A stretch of DNA of 64,000 nt from Variovorax ginsengisoli (GTDB taxonomy: Bacteria; Pseudomonadota; Gammaproteobacteria; Burkholderiales; Burkholderiaceae_C). Shown here piece by piece: positions 29,593 to 39,369 of this stretch. A program made the position numbers and the translations under genes. The notes under the pieces were generated by a model. The model was not told where the DNA came from, did no database searches, and worked only from the letters and a program-made list of their open reading frames with translations. Numbering within the stretch: the first letter of the stretch is position 1; every line of letters starts with the position of its first letter. The stretch is taken from NCBI RefSeq assembly GCF_006438845.1, contig NZ_RCZJ01000005.1, forward strand, positions 186,001 to 250,000. Reading direction: 5' to 3'.

Positions 29593-30489
29593 TCAGGAAC
29601 CTCCTTCGTTCCAATGCAGCTTCTTGCGCAGCGTGTCGAAATAACTCCAGCCTCGCGGGTGCAGAAAGCGCACGTGGTAGTCGGAGCGACGCACGACCAC
29701 GCGGTCGCCGATCTCTACCGAGGCCAGGGACTGCATGTCGAAGTTGGCGCTGGCGCCGCGACCGGACACCAGTTCGATCGAGATCTCGTCGGCGTCGGGC
29801 AGCAGGATCGGGCGGTTGGACAAGGTGTGCGGCGCGATCGGCACCAGCACCCAGCCCGGGATCGAGGGGTGCAGCAGCGGCCCGCCGGCCGACAGCGAAT
29901 AGGCCGTCGAGCCCGTGGGCGACGCGATGATCAGGCCGTCGGCGCGTTGGTTGGCGACGAAATGCTTGCCGACGGACACGCGCAGTTCGACCATGCCGGA
30001 GGTGGCACCGCGGTTGACCACCACGTCGTTCATCGCAAGCGCGTCGAACACGCAAACGCCATCGCGCATCACCTGCGCGTGCAACAGGCTGCGGTGGTCT
30101 TCTTCGTAGTCGCCGGCCAGCATGGGAATCAGCGTGGCCTGGTAGTTGTCCAACGGGATGTCGGTGATGAAGCCGAGCCGGCCGCGGTTGATGCCGATCA
30201 GCGGAACGCCATAGGGCGCCAGCTGCCGACCGATGCCGAGCATGGTGCCATCGCCGCCGACCACGAGGCCGAGGTCGCACCGCTCGCCGATCTCCTCGAC
30301 GGTCAGCGCGGTGTAGCGGCAGTCTTGCAGTTCGTCCGCGGTGGAGCGTTCGATGGAAACCTCGCAACCCTGCAATTCGAGGAACGCGGCGATGTCTTCC
30401 AGCACGTCGTCCGATGCGCCTGTGGCCGTCCGGCGGCCGGGCGCCTGGTACTTTCCAATGAGGGCGACATGCCGAAAGCGGGAGCTCAT
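29593..30489 (-). CDS. nadK: NAD kinase
   Basis: This 298-residue enzyme phosphorylates NAD to NADP. The GGDGT motif (VVGGDGTML, 77-84), [10 protein letters not shown], the NDVVVNRG block, [21 protein letters not shown] (in two halves) and PHTLSNRP are all conserved. The ATG at 30489 is chosen; two in-frame TTG codons immediately upstream are less likely. It diverges from hrcA with only 28 nt between start codons, so promoters of the two genes must overlap each other's coding regions. Confidence 0.95.
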   Translation of the reverse strand: MSSRFRHVALIGKYQAPGRRTATGASDDVLEDIAAFLELQGCEVSIERSTADELQDCRYTALTVEEIGERCDLGLVVGGDGTMLGIGRQLAPYGVPLIGINRGRLGFITDIPLDNYQATLIPMLAGDYEEDHRSLLHAQVMRDGVCVFDALAMNDVVVNRGATSGMVELRVSVGKHFVANQRADGLIIASPTGSTAYSLSAGGPLLHPSIPGWVLVPIAPHTLSNRPILLPDADEISIELVSGRGASANFDMQSLASVEIGDRVVVRRSDYHVRFLHPRGWSYFDTLRKKLHWNEGGS

Positions 30490-30517
30490 CAACAAATTAC
30501 AACACTAAAATCAGCCG

Positions 30518-31525
30518 ATGCTGGACGACCGCGCCAAGTTGCTTCTCAAGACGCTTGTCGAGCGCTACATCGCCGAGGGGCAACCCGTGGGGTCGCGCAC
30601 GCTCTCGCGCGCCTCGGGGCTCGAACTCTCGCCGGCGACGATCCGAAACGTGATGTCCGACCTCGAGACTTTGGGGTTGATCACCAGCCCCCACACATCG
30701 GCCGGCCGCATCCCGACGGCGCGCGGGTATCGACTCTTCGTCGACACCATGTTGACGGCAGACCGCGAACAACTTCCCTTGCAAAGCCTTGCGCCCGACC
30801 AGCCTCAGAAGGTGATCGCCAATGCAGCGCATCTGCTGTCGAGCCTGTCGCAGTTCGTCGGCGTGGTGATGGCGCCGCGGCGCACGTCGGTGTTCAAGCA
30901 GATCGAGTTCCTGCGGCTGTCTGACCGCCGGCTGTTGGTGATCATCGTGTCGCCCGACGGCGATGTGCAGAACCGCGTGATCTTTCCGGAGTCGGAATAC
31001 TCGCAGTCCCAATTGGTCGAGGCGGCGAACTACATCAACGCCCACTATGCGGGTCTGACGATCGAGCAAGTGCGAGACCGTCTTCAGTCCGAAGTCGAGA
31101 AGTTGCGCGGCGAGATCGCTTCGCTGATGCAGGCCGCCATGCAGGCCAGTTCCGAAGTCATGACCGAGTCGCAGAGCGATGTGGTGGTGTCGGGCGAGCG
31201 CAATCTTCTGGCGGTCACGGACTTCTCCAGCGACATGGGCCAGCTGCGTCGGGCCTTCGATCTGTTCGAGCAAAAGGCGCAACTGATGCGCCTGCTCGAC
31301 GTGTCCAGCAAAGCCGAGGGCGTGCGCATCTTCATCGGCGGCGAAAGCCAGGTGATTCCTTTCGAGGAGTTGTCGGTCGTCAGCGCGAATTACGAGGTCG
31401 ACGGTCAGGTGGTGGGCACGCTGGGTGTGATCGGGCCGACCCGCATGCACTACGATCGGATGATTCAGATCGTCGACATCACTTCGCGTCTGGTGAGCAA
31501 CGCACTCAGCCATCGCAAGCCTTGA
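30518..31525 (+). CDS. hrcA: Heat-inducible transcription repressor HrcA
   Basis: This 335-residue repressor controls class I heat-shock genes by binding CIRCE inverted repeats. It has the N-terminal winged helix ([29 protein letters not shown], in two parts) and the following [35 protein letters not shown] (in parts), nearly identical to the family consensus. The GAF-like dimer domain contains [19 protein letters not shown]. No CIRCE element was found in its own upstream region. The nadK-hrcA divergence is common in Burkholderiales. Confidence 0.96.
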   Translation: MLDDRAKLLLKTLVERYIAEGQPVGSRTLSRASGLELSPATIRNVMSDLETLGLITSPHTSAGRIPTARGYRLFVDTMLTADREQLPLQSLAPDQPQKVIANAAHLLSSLSQFVGVVMAPRRTSVFKQIEFLRLSDRRLLVIIVSPDGDVQNRVIFPESEYSQSQLVEAANYINAHYAGLTIEQVRDRLQSEVEKLRGEIASLMQAAMQASSEVMTESQSDVVVSGERNLLAVTDFSSDMGQLRRAFDLFEQKAQLMRLLDVSSKAEGVRIFIGGESQVIPFEELSVVSANYEVDGQVVGTLGVIGPTRMHYDRMIQIVDITSRLVSNALSHRKP

Positions 31526-31573
31526 GCGATCGTGTCGCGGCCGGTGAGCGCGGCATTTAGAATCCTGGCGCGT

Positions 31574-31650
<77 letters not shown>

Positions 31651-31692
31651 TGCGAAATTTTTCGCGTTCTCGAGAGAGCAGAAAACGCATGC

Positions 31693-31698
31693 TATAAT
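31693..31698 (+). promoter_or_regulatory. Putative -10 box for tRNA-Arg
   Basis: A perfect TATAAT stands 10 nt before the tRNA-Arg 5' end, in the 58-nt spacer after the CAT tRNA. No strong -35 is evident. It suggests separate transcription of tRNA-Arg in addition to read-through. Confidence 0.5.
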
Positions 31699-31708
31699 TG
31701 CAAGCTGT

Positions 31709-31785
31709 GCGGCTGTAGCTCAGTTGGATAGAGTACTTGGCTACGAACCAAGGGGTCGTGGGTTCAATTCCTGCCAGCCGCACCA
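31709..31785 (+). tRNA. trnR: tRNA-Arg (ACG)
   Basis: A 77-nt cloverleaf with acceptor GCGGCTG/CAGCCGC, discriminator A and encoded CCA. The anticodon loop CTACGAA reads ACG (inosine-modified, decoding CGU/CGC/CGA), and the T-arm is GGTTCAATTCC. It is followed within 15 nt by a strong terminator. Confidence 0.96.
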
Positions 31786-31797
31786 CCATAAAGAAAA

Positions 31798-31824
31798 GCC
31801 CGCAACGAAAGTTGCGGGCTTTTT
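31798..31824 (+). terminator. Rho-independent terminator after tRNA-Arg
   Basis: A perfect 9-bp stem GCCCGCAAC/GTTGCGGGC with a GAAA tetraloop is followed by TTTTT. It ends the two-tRNA transcript 19 nt before the greB start. Confidence 0.93.
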
Positions 31825-31842
31825 CATTTGGAGCGTGACGCG

Positions 31843-32415
31843 ATGAGCAAGGCATTCACCAAAGAGAGCGACGCAGAAGACGACGATGCCGGCGACGGCG
31901 CGGGTGTACTTCCACTGCCTGCCGGCGCCAAGAACTACATGACGCCGGGCGGCTACGTGCGTTTGCGCGACGAGCTGCTGGAACTGATGGACGTCGAACG
32001 GCCGAAGGTGGTCGAGGCCGTTCATTGGGCGGCAAAGAACGGCGACCGATCCGAAAACGGCGACTATCTGTACGGCAAGAAGCGCCTGCGCGAAATCGAT
32101 CGGCGGATCCGCTTCCTCACCAAGCGACTCGAGGTGGCAGAGGTGACCGACCCGTCTGTGCACCACGGCAGCGACCAGATCTTCTTCGGCGCAACGGTGC
32201 GGTATGCCGACGACGCTGGTGAGGAGCGAAGCGTGACGATTCTGGGCATCGACGAAACCGACAGTGCGCAGTTGCAAGTGAGTTGGATCTCTCCGATCGC
32301 CCGTTCGCTGCTGCGCTCCCGAGAAGGCGATGTCGTCAAGCTCTCGACGCCGGGCGGGGCACGTGAACTCGAAATCTTGAGCGTTCGCTATCCTGCGCCT
32401 GACCCCGCCGTCTGA
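31843..32415 (+). CDS. greB: Transcription elongation factor GreB
   Basis: This 190-residue factor stimulates RNA polymerase to cleave backtracked transcripts. The N-terminal coiled coil carries the acidic tip region (KNGDRSENGDYLYGKKRLREIDRR, in two halves) and the C-terminal FKBP-like domain includes FFGATVRYADD and SPIARSLLRSREGD. The KKRLREID stretch with its YLYGKK context marks GreB rather than GreA. An extra acidic N-terminus (EDDDAGDGAG) precedes the core. ATG at 31843 preferred (MSKAF). It converges with the RSH gene. Confidence 0.93.
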   Translation: MSKAFTKESDAEDDDAGDGAGVLPLPAGAKNYMTPGGYVRLRDELLELMDVERPKVVEAVHWAAKNGDRSENGDYLYGKKRLREIDRRIRFLTKRLEVAEVTDPSVHHGSDQIFFGATVRYADDAGEERSVTILGIDETDSAQLQVSWISPIARSLLRSREGDVVKLSTPGGARELEILSVRYPAPDPAV

Positions 32416-32440
32416 CCGTCACGCGACCCGGCGCGATCTA

Positions 32441-34696
32441 TCACAGCGCTGGCACGGTGCGTTCGGCAGCCAGTACCGAACTTCCACGCTTTACAAGGCG
32501 CAGCACGGATTCCAGGTGTGTCCGGTCGCGCACGGCGATGACGAAACGCAAGTCGGTCGAGTCCTGCGGTGTCTCTTCGGCCATTTCCACGTGCGTGATG
32601 TCGGCTTCGGCGTCGGCCAGCGTCGATGCGACGCGAGCCAGCACGCCTTTGTCGTTGCGCACAGTCACCACGATGCCGGTTTCGAAAGTGCGCATCGGCT
32701 CGTCTGCCCATTCGACGGCGAAGAAGCGTTCGCTGTCCTTGTAGCGCAGGCGCTGGCCGACACCACAGGCCTCGGTATGCACGACCAGCCCTTCGCCGTG
32801 GCCCAGGTAGCCGACGATCGGTTCGCCGGGAATCGGCCGGCAGCACAGCGCGAAACGCACGGATGAGTTCTCACTGCCGTCGAGCGTGACGGCGCCTTGC
32901 GACACGCTCTCATGGGCCGTGAAACGTTCGCGGCTGAGCATCAAGGCATCGGGTTTTTCGCCGCGCTCTGCCATCAGGGCCACCAGGCGTTTGGCGACGA
33001 TGCTGGCGATGCGCTTGCCAAGCCCGATGTCGGTCAGCAATTCGGCACGGCTGCGGTTGCCGGTGAAGCGCAACAGCCGTTCCCACAGCGCTTGATGCTC
33101 GGCATCGTCGGCCGGCAGCTTGCCGAGGCCTTCGGCGCGCAGGGCTTGCGCCAACAGCTTCTCGCCCAGGCTCTCGGATTCGGTGTGAGCCAGCGTCTTG
33201 AGATAGTGGCGAATCTTCGAGCGGGCTCTGCCCGTGCGCACGAAACCGAGCCAGGCCGGATTCGGCGTCGAGACCGGTGCAGTGATGACCTCCACCACAT
33301 CGCCATTCTTGAGTTCGGTGCGCAGCGGCACCTGGTCGCCGTTGATGCGCGCGGCTGAGGTGTGGTCGCCGATGTTGCTGTGGATCGCGTAGGCGAAGTC
33401 GACCACCGTGGCGCCACGCGGCAGCGCCATGATCTGGCTCTTGGGCGTGAACACATAGACCGCGTCGGGGAAGAGATCGACCTTGACGTGGTCCCAGAAC
33501 TCCGCGGCGTCGCGTGTTTCGTCCTGGATGTCGAGCAGCGACTGCAGCCACTTCGCTCCCAACCTGTCCCCGTTCGCGGTGCTCGGATCGGCGGCCTTGT
33601 AAAGCCAGTGCGCAGCGACGCCCGACTCGGCGACCACGTTCATCGCCTCGGTGCGCAGCTGAAACTCGACATTGACACCCGCCGGACCGACCAGGGTCGT
33701 GTGCAGCGACTGGTAACCGTTGAGCTTCGCGATCGCGATGTGGTCCTTGAACTTGCCCGGCAGCGGCTTGTACATCTGATGAAGGATGCCGAGGCCGGTG
33801 TAGCAGGCGATCACGTTCGGCAAGATCAGCCGGAAGCCGTAGATGTCGGTCACCTGGGCGAAGCTCAGATGCTTGTCTTCCATCTTGCGGTAGATGGAGT
33901 AGAGCGTTTTTTCGCGGCCAGCCAGGCGCAGGCTCATCTTCGCTTCGGAGAACGCGATCTCGACCTCTTTCTGAACCTTCTGAATCAGATCGCGACGTCG
34001 ACCACGTGCCTTGGCGACGGCTTTGGCAAGGATTGCATAGCGCCACGGGCGGAGGTGACGGAAAGACAGCTCCTGCAGTTCCCTGTACGTCTGGTTCAAC
34101 CCGAGGCGATACGCGATCGGCGCGTAGATTTCGAGGGTCTCGTTCGAGATGCGGGCCCATTTCTCGCGCGGCGCATCGGCGAGCGTTCGCATGTTGTGCG
34201 TGCGGTCGGCCAGCTTGACCAGAATCACGCGCACATCGCGTGCCATGGCGAGCAGCATCTTGCGAAAAGACTCGGCCTGGTTTTCTTCGCGCGTGTTGAA
34301 CTGCAGCTTGTCGAGCTTGGTGAGTCCGTCGACCAGTTCGGCCACAGGCGCGCCGAAACGTTCGATCAGCTCCGACTTGGTCACGCCACAGTCCTCGATG
34401 GCGTCATGCAGCAGGGCCGCCATCAGCGCCTGCGCATCGAGCTTCCATTCGGCGCATTGGGCGGCGACGGCGATGGGGTGTGTGATGTACGGCTCGCCGC
34501 TGTTGCGCAGTTGGCCGAGATGCGCTTCGTCGGCGAAACGGTAGGCGCGGCGAACCAGTTCGGTGTCTTCGGCGTTCAGGTAGTCGAGCCGCGCGGTGAG
34601 GGCAGCGAAGCTTGCAGCGGCCGCGTTCAAGGCGGCCGGGCTCGGCCGGGGCGTGCCGCGAGGTGCATTGGACTGGGGCTTGACGACCGCGCTCAT
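32441..34696 (-). CDS. spoT: Bifunctional (p)ppGpp synthetase/hydrolase (RSH)
   Basis: A 751-residue RelA/SpoT-family enzyme. The HD hydrolase domain shows His73 (ITHPIAVA) and the HDAIED motif (97-102) with intact metal ligands, so hydrolysis is expected. The synthetase domain follows (GREKTLYSIYRKMEDKHLSF, DIYGFRLI, NGYQSLHTTLVGP). TGS (VYVFTPKSQIMALPRGATVVDFAYAIH, in parts), a helical region and a C-terminal ACT domain (VVTVRNDKGVLARVASTLAD) complete the long-RSH layout. The ATG at 34696 is preferred over a GTG at 34705. rpoZ and gmk lie upstream; the gmk-rpoZ-spoT order is classical. Confidence 0.95.
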   Translation of the reverse strand: MSAVVKPQSNAPRGTPRPSPAALNAAAASFAALTARLDYLNAEDTELVRRAYRFADEAHLGQLRNSGEPYITHPIAVAAQCAEWKLDAQALMAALLHDAIEDCGVTKSELIERFGAPVAELVDGLTKLDKLQFNTREENQAESFRKMLLAMARDVRVILVKLADRTHNMRTLADAPREKWARISNETLEIYAPIAYRLGLNQTYRELQELSFRHLRPWRYAILAKAVAKARGRRRDLIQKVQKEVEIAFSEAKMSLRLAGREKTLYSIYRKMEDKHLSFAQVTDIYGFRLILPNVIACYTGLGILHQMYKPLPGKFKDHIAIAKLNGYQSLHTTLVGPAGVNVEFQLRTEAMNVVAESGVAAHWLYKAADPSTANGDRLGAKWLQSLLDIQDETRDAAEFWDHVKVDLFPDAVYVFTPKSQIMALPRGATVVDFAYAIHSNIGDHTSAARINGDQVPLRTELKNGDVVEVITAPVSTPNPAWLGFVRTGRARSKIRHYLKTLAHTESESLGEKLLAQALRAEGLGKLPADDAEHQALWERLLRFTGNRSRAELLTDIGLGKRIASIVAKRLVALMAERGEKPDALMLSRERFTAHESVSQGAVTLDGSENSSVRFALCCRPIPGEPIVGYLGHGEGLVVHTEACGVGQRLRYKDSERFFAVEWADEPMRTFETGIVVTVRNDKGVLARVASTLADAEADITHVEMAEETPQDSTDLRFVIAVRDRTHLESVLRLVKRGSSVLAAERTVPAL

Positions 34697-34740
34697 GCTT
34701 GCCACTTTAGCGCGGCGTTGAAGGGGGTGCGTTCAGGCAT

Positions 34741-34767
34741 AAAAAAAGCACCGCGTGGCGGTGCTTC
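34741..34767 (-). terminator. Rho-independent terminator after rpoZ
   Basis: On the minus strand AAGCACCGC-CAC-GCGGTGCTT is followed by a run of T residues (complement of the A run at 34741-34747). It lies between the rpoZ stop (34791) and the RSH start (34696), so the RSH gene is expressed by read-through or from its own promoter. Confidence 0.9.
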
Positions 34768-34790
34768 TTTGTTGTGGCGTGGCGTCAATG

Positions 34791-34994
34791 TCAGCCCGGG
34801 ACCTTCTTGAGCATCTCGATGCCGATCTTGCCTTCGGCGATTTCGCGCAGCGCGGTCACGGCTGGCTTGTTCTTGCTCTCGATCTTCGGCGCGTGGCCTT
34901 GGCTCAGCATGCGCGCGCGATAGGTCGCGGCGAGCACGAGCTGAAAGCGGTTGGGGATCTGCAGCAGGCAGTCTTCGACGGTGATGCGGGCCAT
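34791..34994 (-). CDS. rpoZ: RNA polymerase omega subunit
   Basis: This 67-residue subunit helps assemble beta' and is the ppGpp site 1 partner in proteobacteria. [23 protein letters not shown] (in two halves) is the family start, with YRARMLSQG and [11 protein letters not shown] following. The size is normal for betaproteobacteria. It lies 31 nt after gmk on the same strand and before the (p)ppGpp enzyme gene. Confidence 0.97.
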   Translation of the reverse strand: MARITVEDCLLQIPNRFQLVLAATYRARMLSQGHAPKIESKNKPAVTALREIAEGKIGIEMLKKVPG

Positions 34995-35025
34995 GAGGAT
35001 CTTTCGTTGCGGACGGTGGGCGAAA

Positions 35026-35646
35026 TCAGGGAATATTCAGAGCAGCGAAGGTGTCGGCACGGGCGCGGCGCTGGGCGGAATACCGCAGCCGCTGCGCGTG
35101 GACGATGGCTTTCAGGTCGAAAAGCGCGCGCTCAAATAACTCGTTGATTATAACGAAGTCGAATTCGTTCGAACGTGCCATCTCCAGGGCCGCATTCCTC
35201 AGCCGCAGTTCGATGATTTCCGCGCTGTCCTCGCCGCGTCGTTCCAGGCGCGAGCGCAGTTCTTCCCAGCTTGGCGGCAGGATGAAGATCAGCACAGCGT
35301 TCGCGAATGTCTTGCGAATCTGTATAGCGCCTTGAAAGTCGATTTCCAAGATGACGTCCGCACCCTGGGCGACGCGTTCTTCGATGGCCTTCTTCGATGT
35401 CCCGTACCGCTGTTCGTGGACATGCGCCCATTCCACGAACCCGTCGCTTTCGACCATCGCGTCGAACTCCGAGGGCGACGCGAAGAAGTATTCGCGGCCG
35501 TGCTTTTCCTGGCCGCGGGGCGGTCGCGTGGTGTGCGAAACCGACGGTTGCACGGCCGAGTCGAGCTCCATCAATGCCTTGACCAGGCTCGACTTGCCAG
35601 CACCGCTTGGTGCCGCCACCACGAAAATATTGCCGGGGTAATCCAT
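35026..35646 (-). CDS. gmk: Guanylate kinase
   Basis: This 206-residue enzyme converts GMP to GDP with ATP. Its P-loop is APSGAGKSS (12-20). The GMP-binding region contains [21 protein letters not shown] (in two parts), followed by [20 protein letters not shown] and the lid [16 protein letters not shown]. The ATG at 35646 is 9 nt after yicC, so yicC-gmk-rpoZ form an operon on the minus strand. Confidence 0.97.
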   Translation of the reverse strand: MDYPGNIFVVAAPSGAGKSSLVKALMELDSAVQPSVSHTTRPPRGQEKHGREYFFASPSEFDAMVESDGFVEWAHVHEQRYGTSKKAIEERVAQGADVILEIDFQGAIQIRKTFANAVLIFILPPSWEELRSRLERRGEDSAEIIELRLRNAALEMARSNEFDFVIINELFERALFDLKAIVHAQRLRYSAQRRARADTFAALNIP

Positions 35647-35655
35647 GGACTTGCT

Positions 35656-36570
35656 CTATTCGATGTTCTGAACTTGCTCGCGCATCTGCTCGATCAGCAC
35701 CTTCATGTCGACGCCGATGCGCGTGAGTTCGAGGGCAGCCGACTTCGAGCCCAGGGTGTTCGCCTCGCGGTGCAGCTCCTGGATCAGGAAGTCCAGGCGC
35801 TTGCCGACCTCGCCGCCCTTTTTCAGCAGCCGGTCGATTTCGTCGAGGTGTGAGCTGAGTCGCGTCAGTTCTTCCGCCACGTCGATGCGAATCGCGAAGG
35901 CCGTCGCTTCGGTCAGTGCGCGATCTTGCGCCGCCTCGGGCAGCGTGCCGCCGGTCAAGCCCATGGCGTCTTGCCAGCGCTCGAGAAAACGAGCGCGCTG
36001 CTGTTCGACCAGCTGCGGAATCAGCGGGACAGCCTGCGCGGCGAGCTTACGCAGTTGGCCCAGATGGTCCGTCAACATGGCGGCGAGGCGGGCGCCTTCG
36101 CGTTCACGGGCCGCCATCAAGCTGTCAAGCGCATTGCTGGTGACCTCGAGCAGGTCGGGTCCCCAGTCGCCACGGCCGGCCGAATCGCCCGCAGCGAGCC
36201 GGATCACGTCGGCCACGCTCAACTCGCGTGCGGTCGGCAGCCAAGCGCGGATGCCGTCCTGCACGCCGTTGAGGCGCTGCAGCAAGCGCGTCGAGGGCTC
36301 AGCGATGCCGGCTTGCGCCGTGCTTTCGACGGCCGCACGCACCTCCACCTTGCCGCGCTTGAGCCTGCCCGTGAGCATCTCGCGCAACGCGGTCTCGTGT
36401 TGGCGAAGCTCTTCCGGCAGCTTGAAGCTGAGGTCCAGGAAGCGGCTGTTGACCGAGCGGATTTCGACCCCGAGCCGACCCGCGGCAGGGGGGCGCGCGT
36501 CGGTTTCGGGCTGGGTTCCAACGGTGCCGTTTTGGCCGTTGGCATAGCCGGTCATGCTGTAAACTGACAT
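35656..36570 (-). CDS. yicC: YicC/YloC family endoribonuclease
   Basis: A 304-residue protein of the YicC family, recently shown in Escherichia coli to act as an endoribonuclease. The N-terminal MSVYSMTGYANG, EIRSVNSRFLDLSFKLPEELR (in two parts) and the C-terminal DEIDRLLKKGGEVGKRLDFLIQELHREANTLGSKS (in parts) are strongly conserved. An inserted low-complexity stretch (NGTVGTQPETDARPPAAG) near residues 12-29 is unusual compared with enterobacterial YicC. It diverges from the kinase gene at 36660. Confidence 0.93.
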   Translation of the reverse strand: MSVYSMTGYANGQNGTVGTQPETDARPPAAGRLGVEIRSVNSRFLDLSFKLPEELRQHETALREMLTGRLKRGKVEVRAAVESTAQAGIAEPSTRLLQRLNGVQDGIRAWLPTARELSVADVIRLAAGDSAGRGDWGPDLLEVTSNALDSLMAAREREGARLAAMLTDHLGQLRKLAAQAVPLIPQLVEQQRARFLERWQDAMGLTGGTLPEAAQDRALTEATAFAIRIDVAEELTRLSSHLDEIDRLLKKGGEVGKRLDFLIQELHREANTLGSKSAALELTRIGVDMKVLIEQMREQVQNIE

Positions 36571-36659
36571 TGCGCCTCACTGTGATTTGTTGTTTGCTCC
36601 GAGGCGACGGCACGGCGTTCGCTTGCCGCCCCATTGCCTTCGGGCGAAACTCCCGGATT

Positions 36660-37667
36660 ATGTCAAAGGTCAAACCTTCGCCGCTGTTGCCGGACACCGT
36701 CATCGGAGGCTACCGCGTCGTGCGCCGGCTTTCGGCGGGTGGCTTCGGCGTGGTTTATTTGTCTGTCGACCCCAACGGTCAGCAGGTCGCCATCAAGGAA
36801 TATCTGCCGTCCTCGCTGGCCACGCGCGGCACCGGCGAACTGGCGCCGCAGGTGTCACCCGAGAAGTTGTCTCTGTACCGGCTCGGGCTCAAGAGTTTCT
36901 TCGAGGAAGGGCGTTCGCTGGCGCAGATTTCTCATGCGTCCGTCGTCAGTGTGCTCAATTTCTTTCGGGAGAACGAGACCGTCTACATGGTCATGAACTA
37001 CCTCGAGGGCGCGACCCTGCAGGACTTCATCGTCACCGCGCGCGACCTGAAAAAACAGAAGGTTTTTCGCGAATCGACCATTCGATCGCTGTTCGACGAG
37101 ATCCTGCGCGGCCTGCGCATCGTCCACCAGCACAAGATGCTGCACCTGGACATCAAGCCGGCCAACATCTTCGTGACCGACGACGACCGCGCCGTGATGA
37201 TCGACTTCGGCGCCGCGCGAGAGGTGCTGTCGAAGGAAGGCAACTTCATCCGCCCGATGTACACCCCCGGCTTCGCCGCGCCCGAGATGTACCGGCGCGA
37301 TTCGTCGATGGGCCCGTGGACCGACATCTACGCCATCGGTGCCTGCATCTACGCTTGCATGCAAGGCTACCCGCCGAACGACGCGCCGCAACGCATCGAG
37401 AAAGACCGGCTGGGTCTGTCGTTGTCGCGATTGCGTGGCGTCTATTCGGACAACTTGATCGAAGTGGTCGAGTGGTGCATGTCGCTCGACCCGCTGTCGC
37501 GCCCGCAGTCGGTCTTCGCGCTGCAGAAAGAGCTCAGCCGCGAGGGCGAACGCCGCTACACCAAGCTCACGGTGGGTGAAAAGGTTCGCCTGTCGATCGA
37601 CAACATCCGTTCTTTCGACAAGAAGGCGCTGCCCAAGGCCGCCGCACCGACCACGCGGCCCGCGTGA
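36660..37667 (+). CDS. Serine/threonine protein kinase
   Basis: A 335-residue Hanks-type kinase without membrane helix. The glycine loop is LSAGGFGVVY (24-33), catalytic lysine Lys46 (VAIKEY), and the catalytic loop HLDIKPANIF (162-171) in which the usual HRD arginine is Leu. The metal-binding DFG is D182 (IDFGAARE), and the activation-segment end has TPGFAAPEMY. HLD instead of HRD is seen in some bacterial kinases and implies regulation without activation-loop phosphorylation. The ATG at 36660 (MSKVKPSP) is chosen over the longer frame from 36570. The PP2C phosphatase gene follows after 22 nt, making a kinase/phosphatase pair. Confidence 0.9.
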   Translation: MSKVKPSPLLPDTVIGGYRVVRRLSAGGFGVVYLSVDPNGQQVAIKEYLPSSLATRGTGELAPQVSPEKLSLYRLGLKSFFEEGRSLAQISHASVVSVLNFFRENETVYMVMNYLEGATLQDFIVTARDLKKQKVFRESTIRSLFDEILRGLRIVHQHKMLHLDIKPANIFVTDDDRAVMIDFGAAREVLSKEGNFIRPMYTPGFAAPEMYRRDSSMGPWTDIYAIGACIYACMQGYPPNDAPQRIEKDRLGLSLSRLRGVYSDNLIEVVEWCMSLDPLSRPQSVFALQKELSREGERRYTKLTVGEKVRLSIDNIRSFDKKALPKAAAPTTRPA

Positions 37668-37689
37668 CGGCAACAGAGCTTCCGCGCGC

Positions 37690-38595
37690 ATGAAATTCTC
37701 CGTCTTCCAGGTCAGCCGCAAGGGTGGCCGTCTCAAGAACGAAGACCGCATGGGCTACTGCTACACGCGCGAATCGGGGCTGTTCGTGTTGGCCGACGGC
37801 ATGGGTGGCCACCCCGAGGGGGAGGTCGCTGCGCAGATGGCGCTGCAGACCATCGCCGCGCTGTACCAGCGCGAGGCTCGCCCCGTTCTCAAGGACGTCA
37901 AGGCCTTCCTCAATTCTTCCGTGATGGCGGCGCACCAGCAAATCATGCGGTATGCCGGCACCAAGGGCATGCTAGATACGCCGCGCACGACCGTGGTGGC
38001 TGCGGTGCTCCAAGGTTCTACCGCCCACTGGGTGCACTGTGGCGACTCGCGTCTTTACGTGGTTCGCGATGGCATGCTGCTGACCCGCACGCGCGATCAC
38101 TCGCACGCCGAGCGTCCGCGTCCCGGCGGCGGTCCCGAACCTGTCAATCGCAACTTGCTGCTGACCTGCCTCGGCTCGCCGACAGCGCCGATGATCGATG
38201 CCGCGCCACCGCTCCAGTTGCAGCGTGGCGACCGCCTCATGCTGTGTTCCGATGGCGTGTGGGGTGTGCTGGACGATGCGCTGATCGTGCACACCCTGTC
38301 ATCAGGCAAGCCGGTGTCCGACGCTGCGCCCGACCTGGCCGAGATGGCACTGCGCAAGGGCGGTACGCACAGCGACAACGTCACGCTCATCGCCCTCGAG
38401 TGGGAAACGCCCGACGCACCCGGCATCGAGCGCGGCGTTTCGACGGACAGCATCAGCGACGGCGTCTTCGCCTCCACCATCCAGGCAGGCATGCCGTCCG
38501 ACTCCGAACTCGACGACCTCGACGAAGACGCCATCGAGCGTTCGATCGCCGAGATCAACGAGGCCATTCGCCGCTCCGCCGCGCGCAAGGCTTGA
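37690..38595 (+). CDS. PP2C family serine/threonine phosphatase
   Basis: A 301-residue metal-dependent phosphatase. Motifs in order: RLKNEDRMGY, VLADGMGGHPEGE (metal Asp), HWVHCGDSRLYVV, LMLCSDGVWGVL and THSDNVTLIAL with the last metal Asp. The C-terminus after about residue 245 is an acidic extension (SELDDLDEDAIERS) ending in a basic tail. It follows the Ser/Thr kinase on the same strand and is expected to reverse its phosphorylations; the targets are unknown. The ATG at 37690 lies just after the kinase stop. Confidence 0.92.
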   Translation: MKFSVFQVSRKGGRLKNEDRMGYCYTRESGLFVLADGMGGHPEGEVAAQMALQTIAALYQREARPVLKDVKAFLNSSVMAAHQQIMRYAGTKGMLDTPRTTVVAAVLQGSTAHWVHCGDSRLYVVRDGMLLTRTRDHSHAERPRPGGGPEPVNRNLLLTCLGSPTAPMIDAAPPLQLQRGDRLMLCSDGVWGVLDDALIVHTLSSGKPVSDAAPDLAEMALRKGGTHSDNVTLIALEWETPDAPGIERGVSTDSISDGVFASTIQAGMPSDSELDDLDEDAIERSIAEINEAIRRSAARKA

Positions 38596-38622
38596 CGTTT
38601 TTTCCTCCTCCTTGGTTTTTTC

Positions 38623-39369
38623 ATGACAGCTTTCATTCGTAGCGGCGACCGTGTCGCCGACCAGTTGCGCCCGGTGCGCATCACCCGCGGCTTCACCGTT
38701 CATGCGGAGGGCTCGGTGCTCATCGAGTTCGGCCAGACGCGTGTGCTTTGCACTGCTTCGGTCGAGGAAAAGGTGCCGCCGCACAAGAAGGGCAGCGGCG
38801 AAGGCTGGGTGACGGCCGAATACGGCATGCTGCCGCGCGCCACGCACACCCGCAGCAGCCGCGAGGCGGCCAAAGGCAAGCAGACCGGGCGCACGCAGGA
38901 GATTCAGCGCCTCATCGGCCGCTCGATGCGCGCCGTGTTCGACCTCAAGGCACTGGGCGAACGCACGATCCACCTCGATTGCGACGTGCTGCAGGCCGAC
39001 GGTGGCACGCGCACCGCGGCCATCACCGGTGCATTCGTCGCTGCGCAGGACGCCGTCGCGACGTTGCTCGCGGCCGGCAAGATCACCGCGTCGCCGATTC
39101 GCGGCCCTGTCGCCGCCATCTCCGTGGGCATCGTGCAAGGGACGCCACTGCTCGATCTCGAGTACATCGAGGATTCGGCCTGCGACACCGACATGAACGT
39201 GGTGATGACCGGCGCCGGCCACTTCGTCGAGGTGCAGGGCACAGCGGAGGGCGCGGCTTTCTCGCGCGCCGAGATGAACGCGCTGCTCGGCCTGGCCGAG
39301 AAGGGCATCGCGGAACTCGTCGTGCTCCAACAGAAGGCGCTGTCGGCGCCGCTGCCGACAAACCCATGA
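38623..39369 (+). CDS. rph: Ribonuclease PH
   Basis: This 248-residue phosphorolytic exonuclease trims tRNA 3' ends. Motifs: [32 protein letters not shown] (in parts), [43 protein letters not shown] (in parts), [23 protein letters not shown] (in parts) and [13 protein letters not shown]. Length is normal and it is full-length, unlike the frameshifted rph of E. coli K-12. It overlaps rdgB by ATGA. Confidence 0.97.
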   Translation: MTAFIRSGDRVADQLRPVRITRGFTVHAEGSVLIEFGQTRVLCTASVEEKVPPHKKGSGEGWVTAEYGMLPRATHTRSSREAAKGKQTGRTQEIQRLIGRSMRAVFDLKALGERTIHLDCDVLQADGGTRTAAITGAFVAAQDAVATLLAAGKITASPIRGPVAAISVGIVQGTPLLDLEYIEDSACDTDMNVVMTGAGHFVEVQGTAEGAAFSRAEMNALLGLAEKGIAELVVLQQKALSAPLPTNP

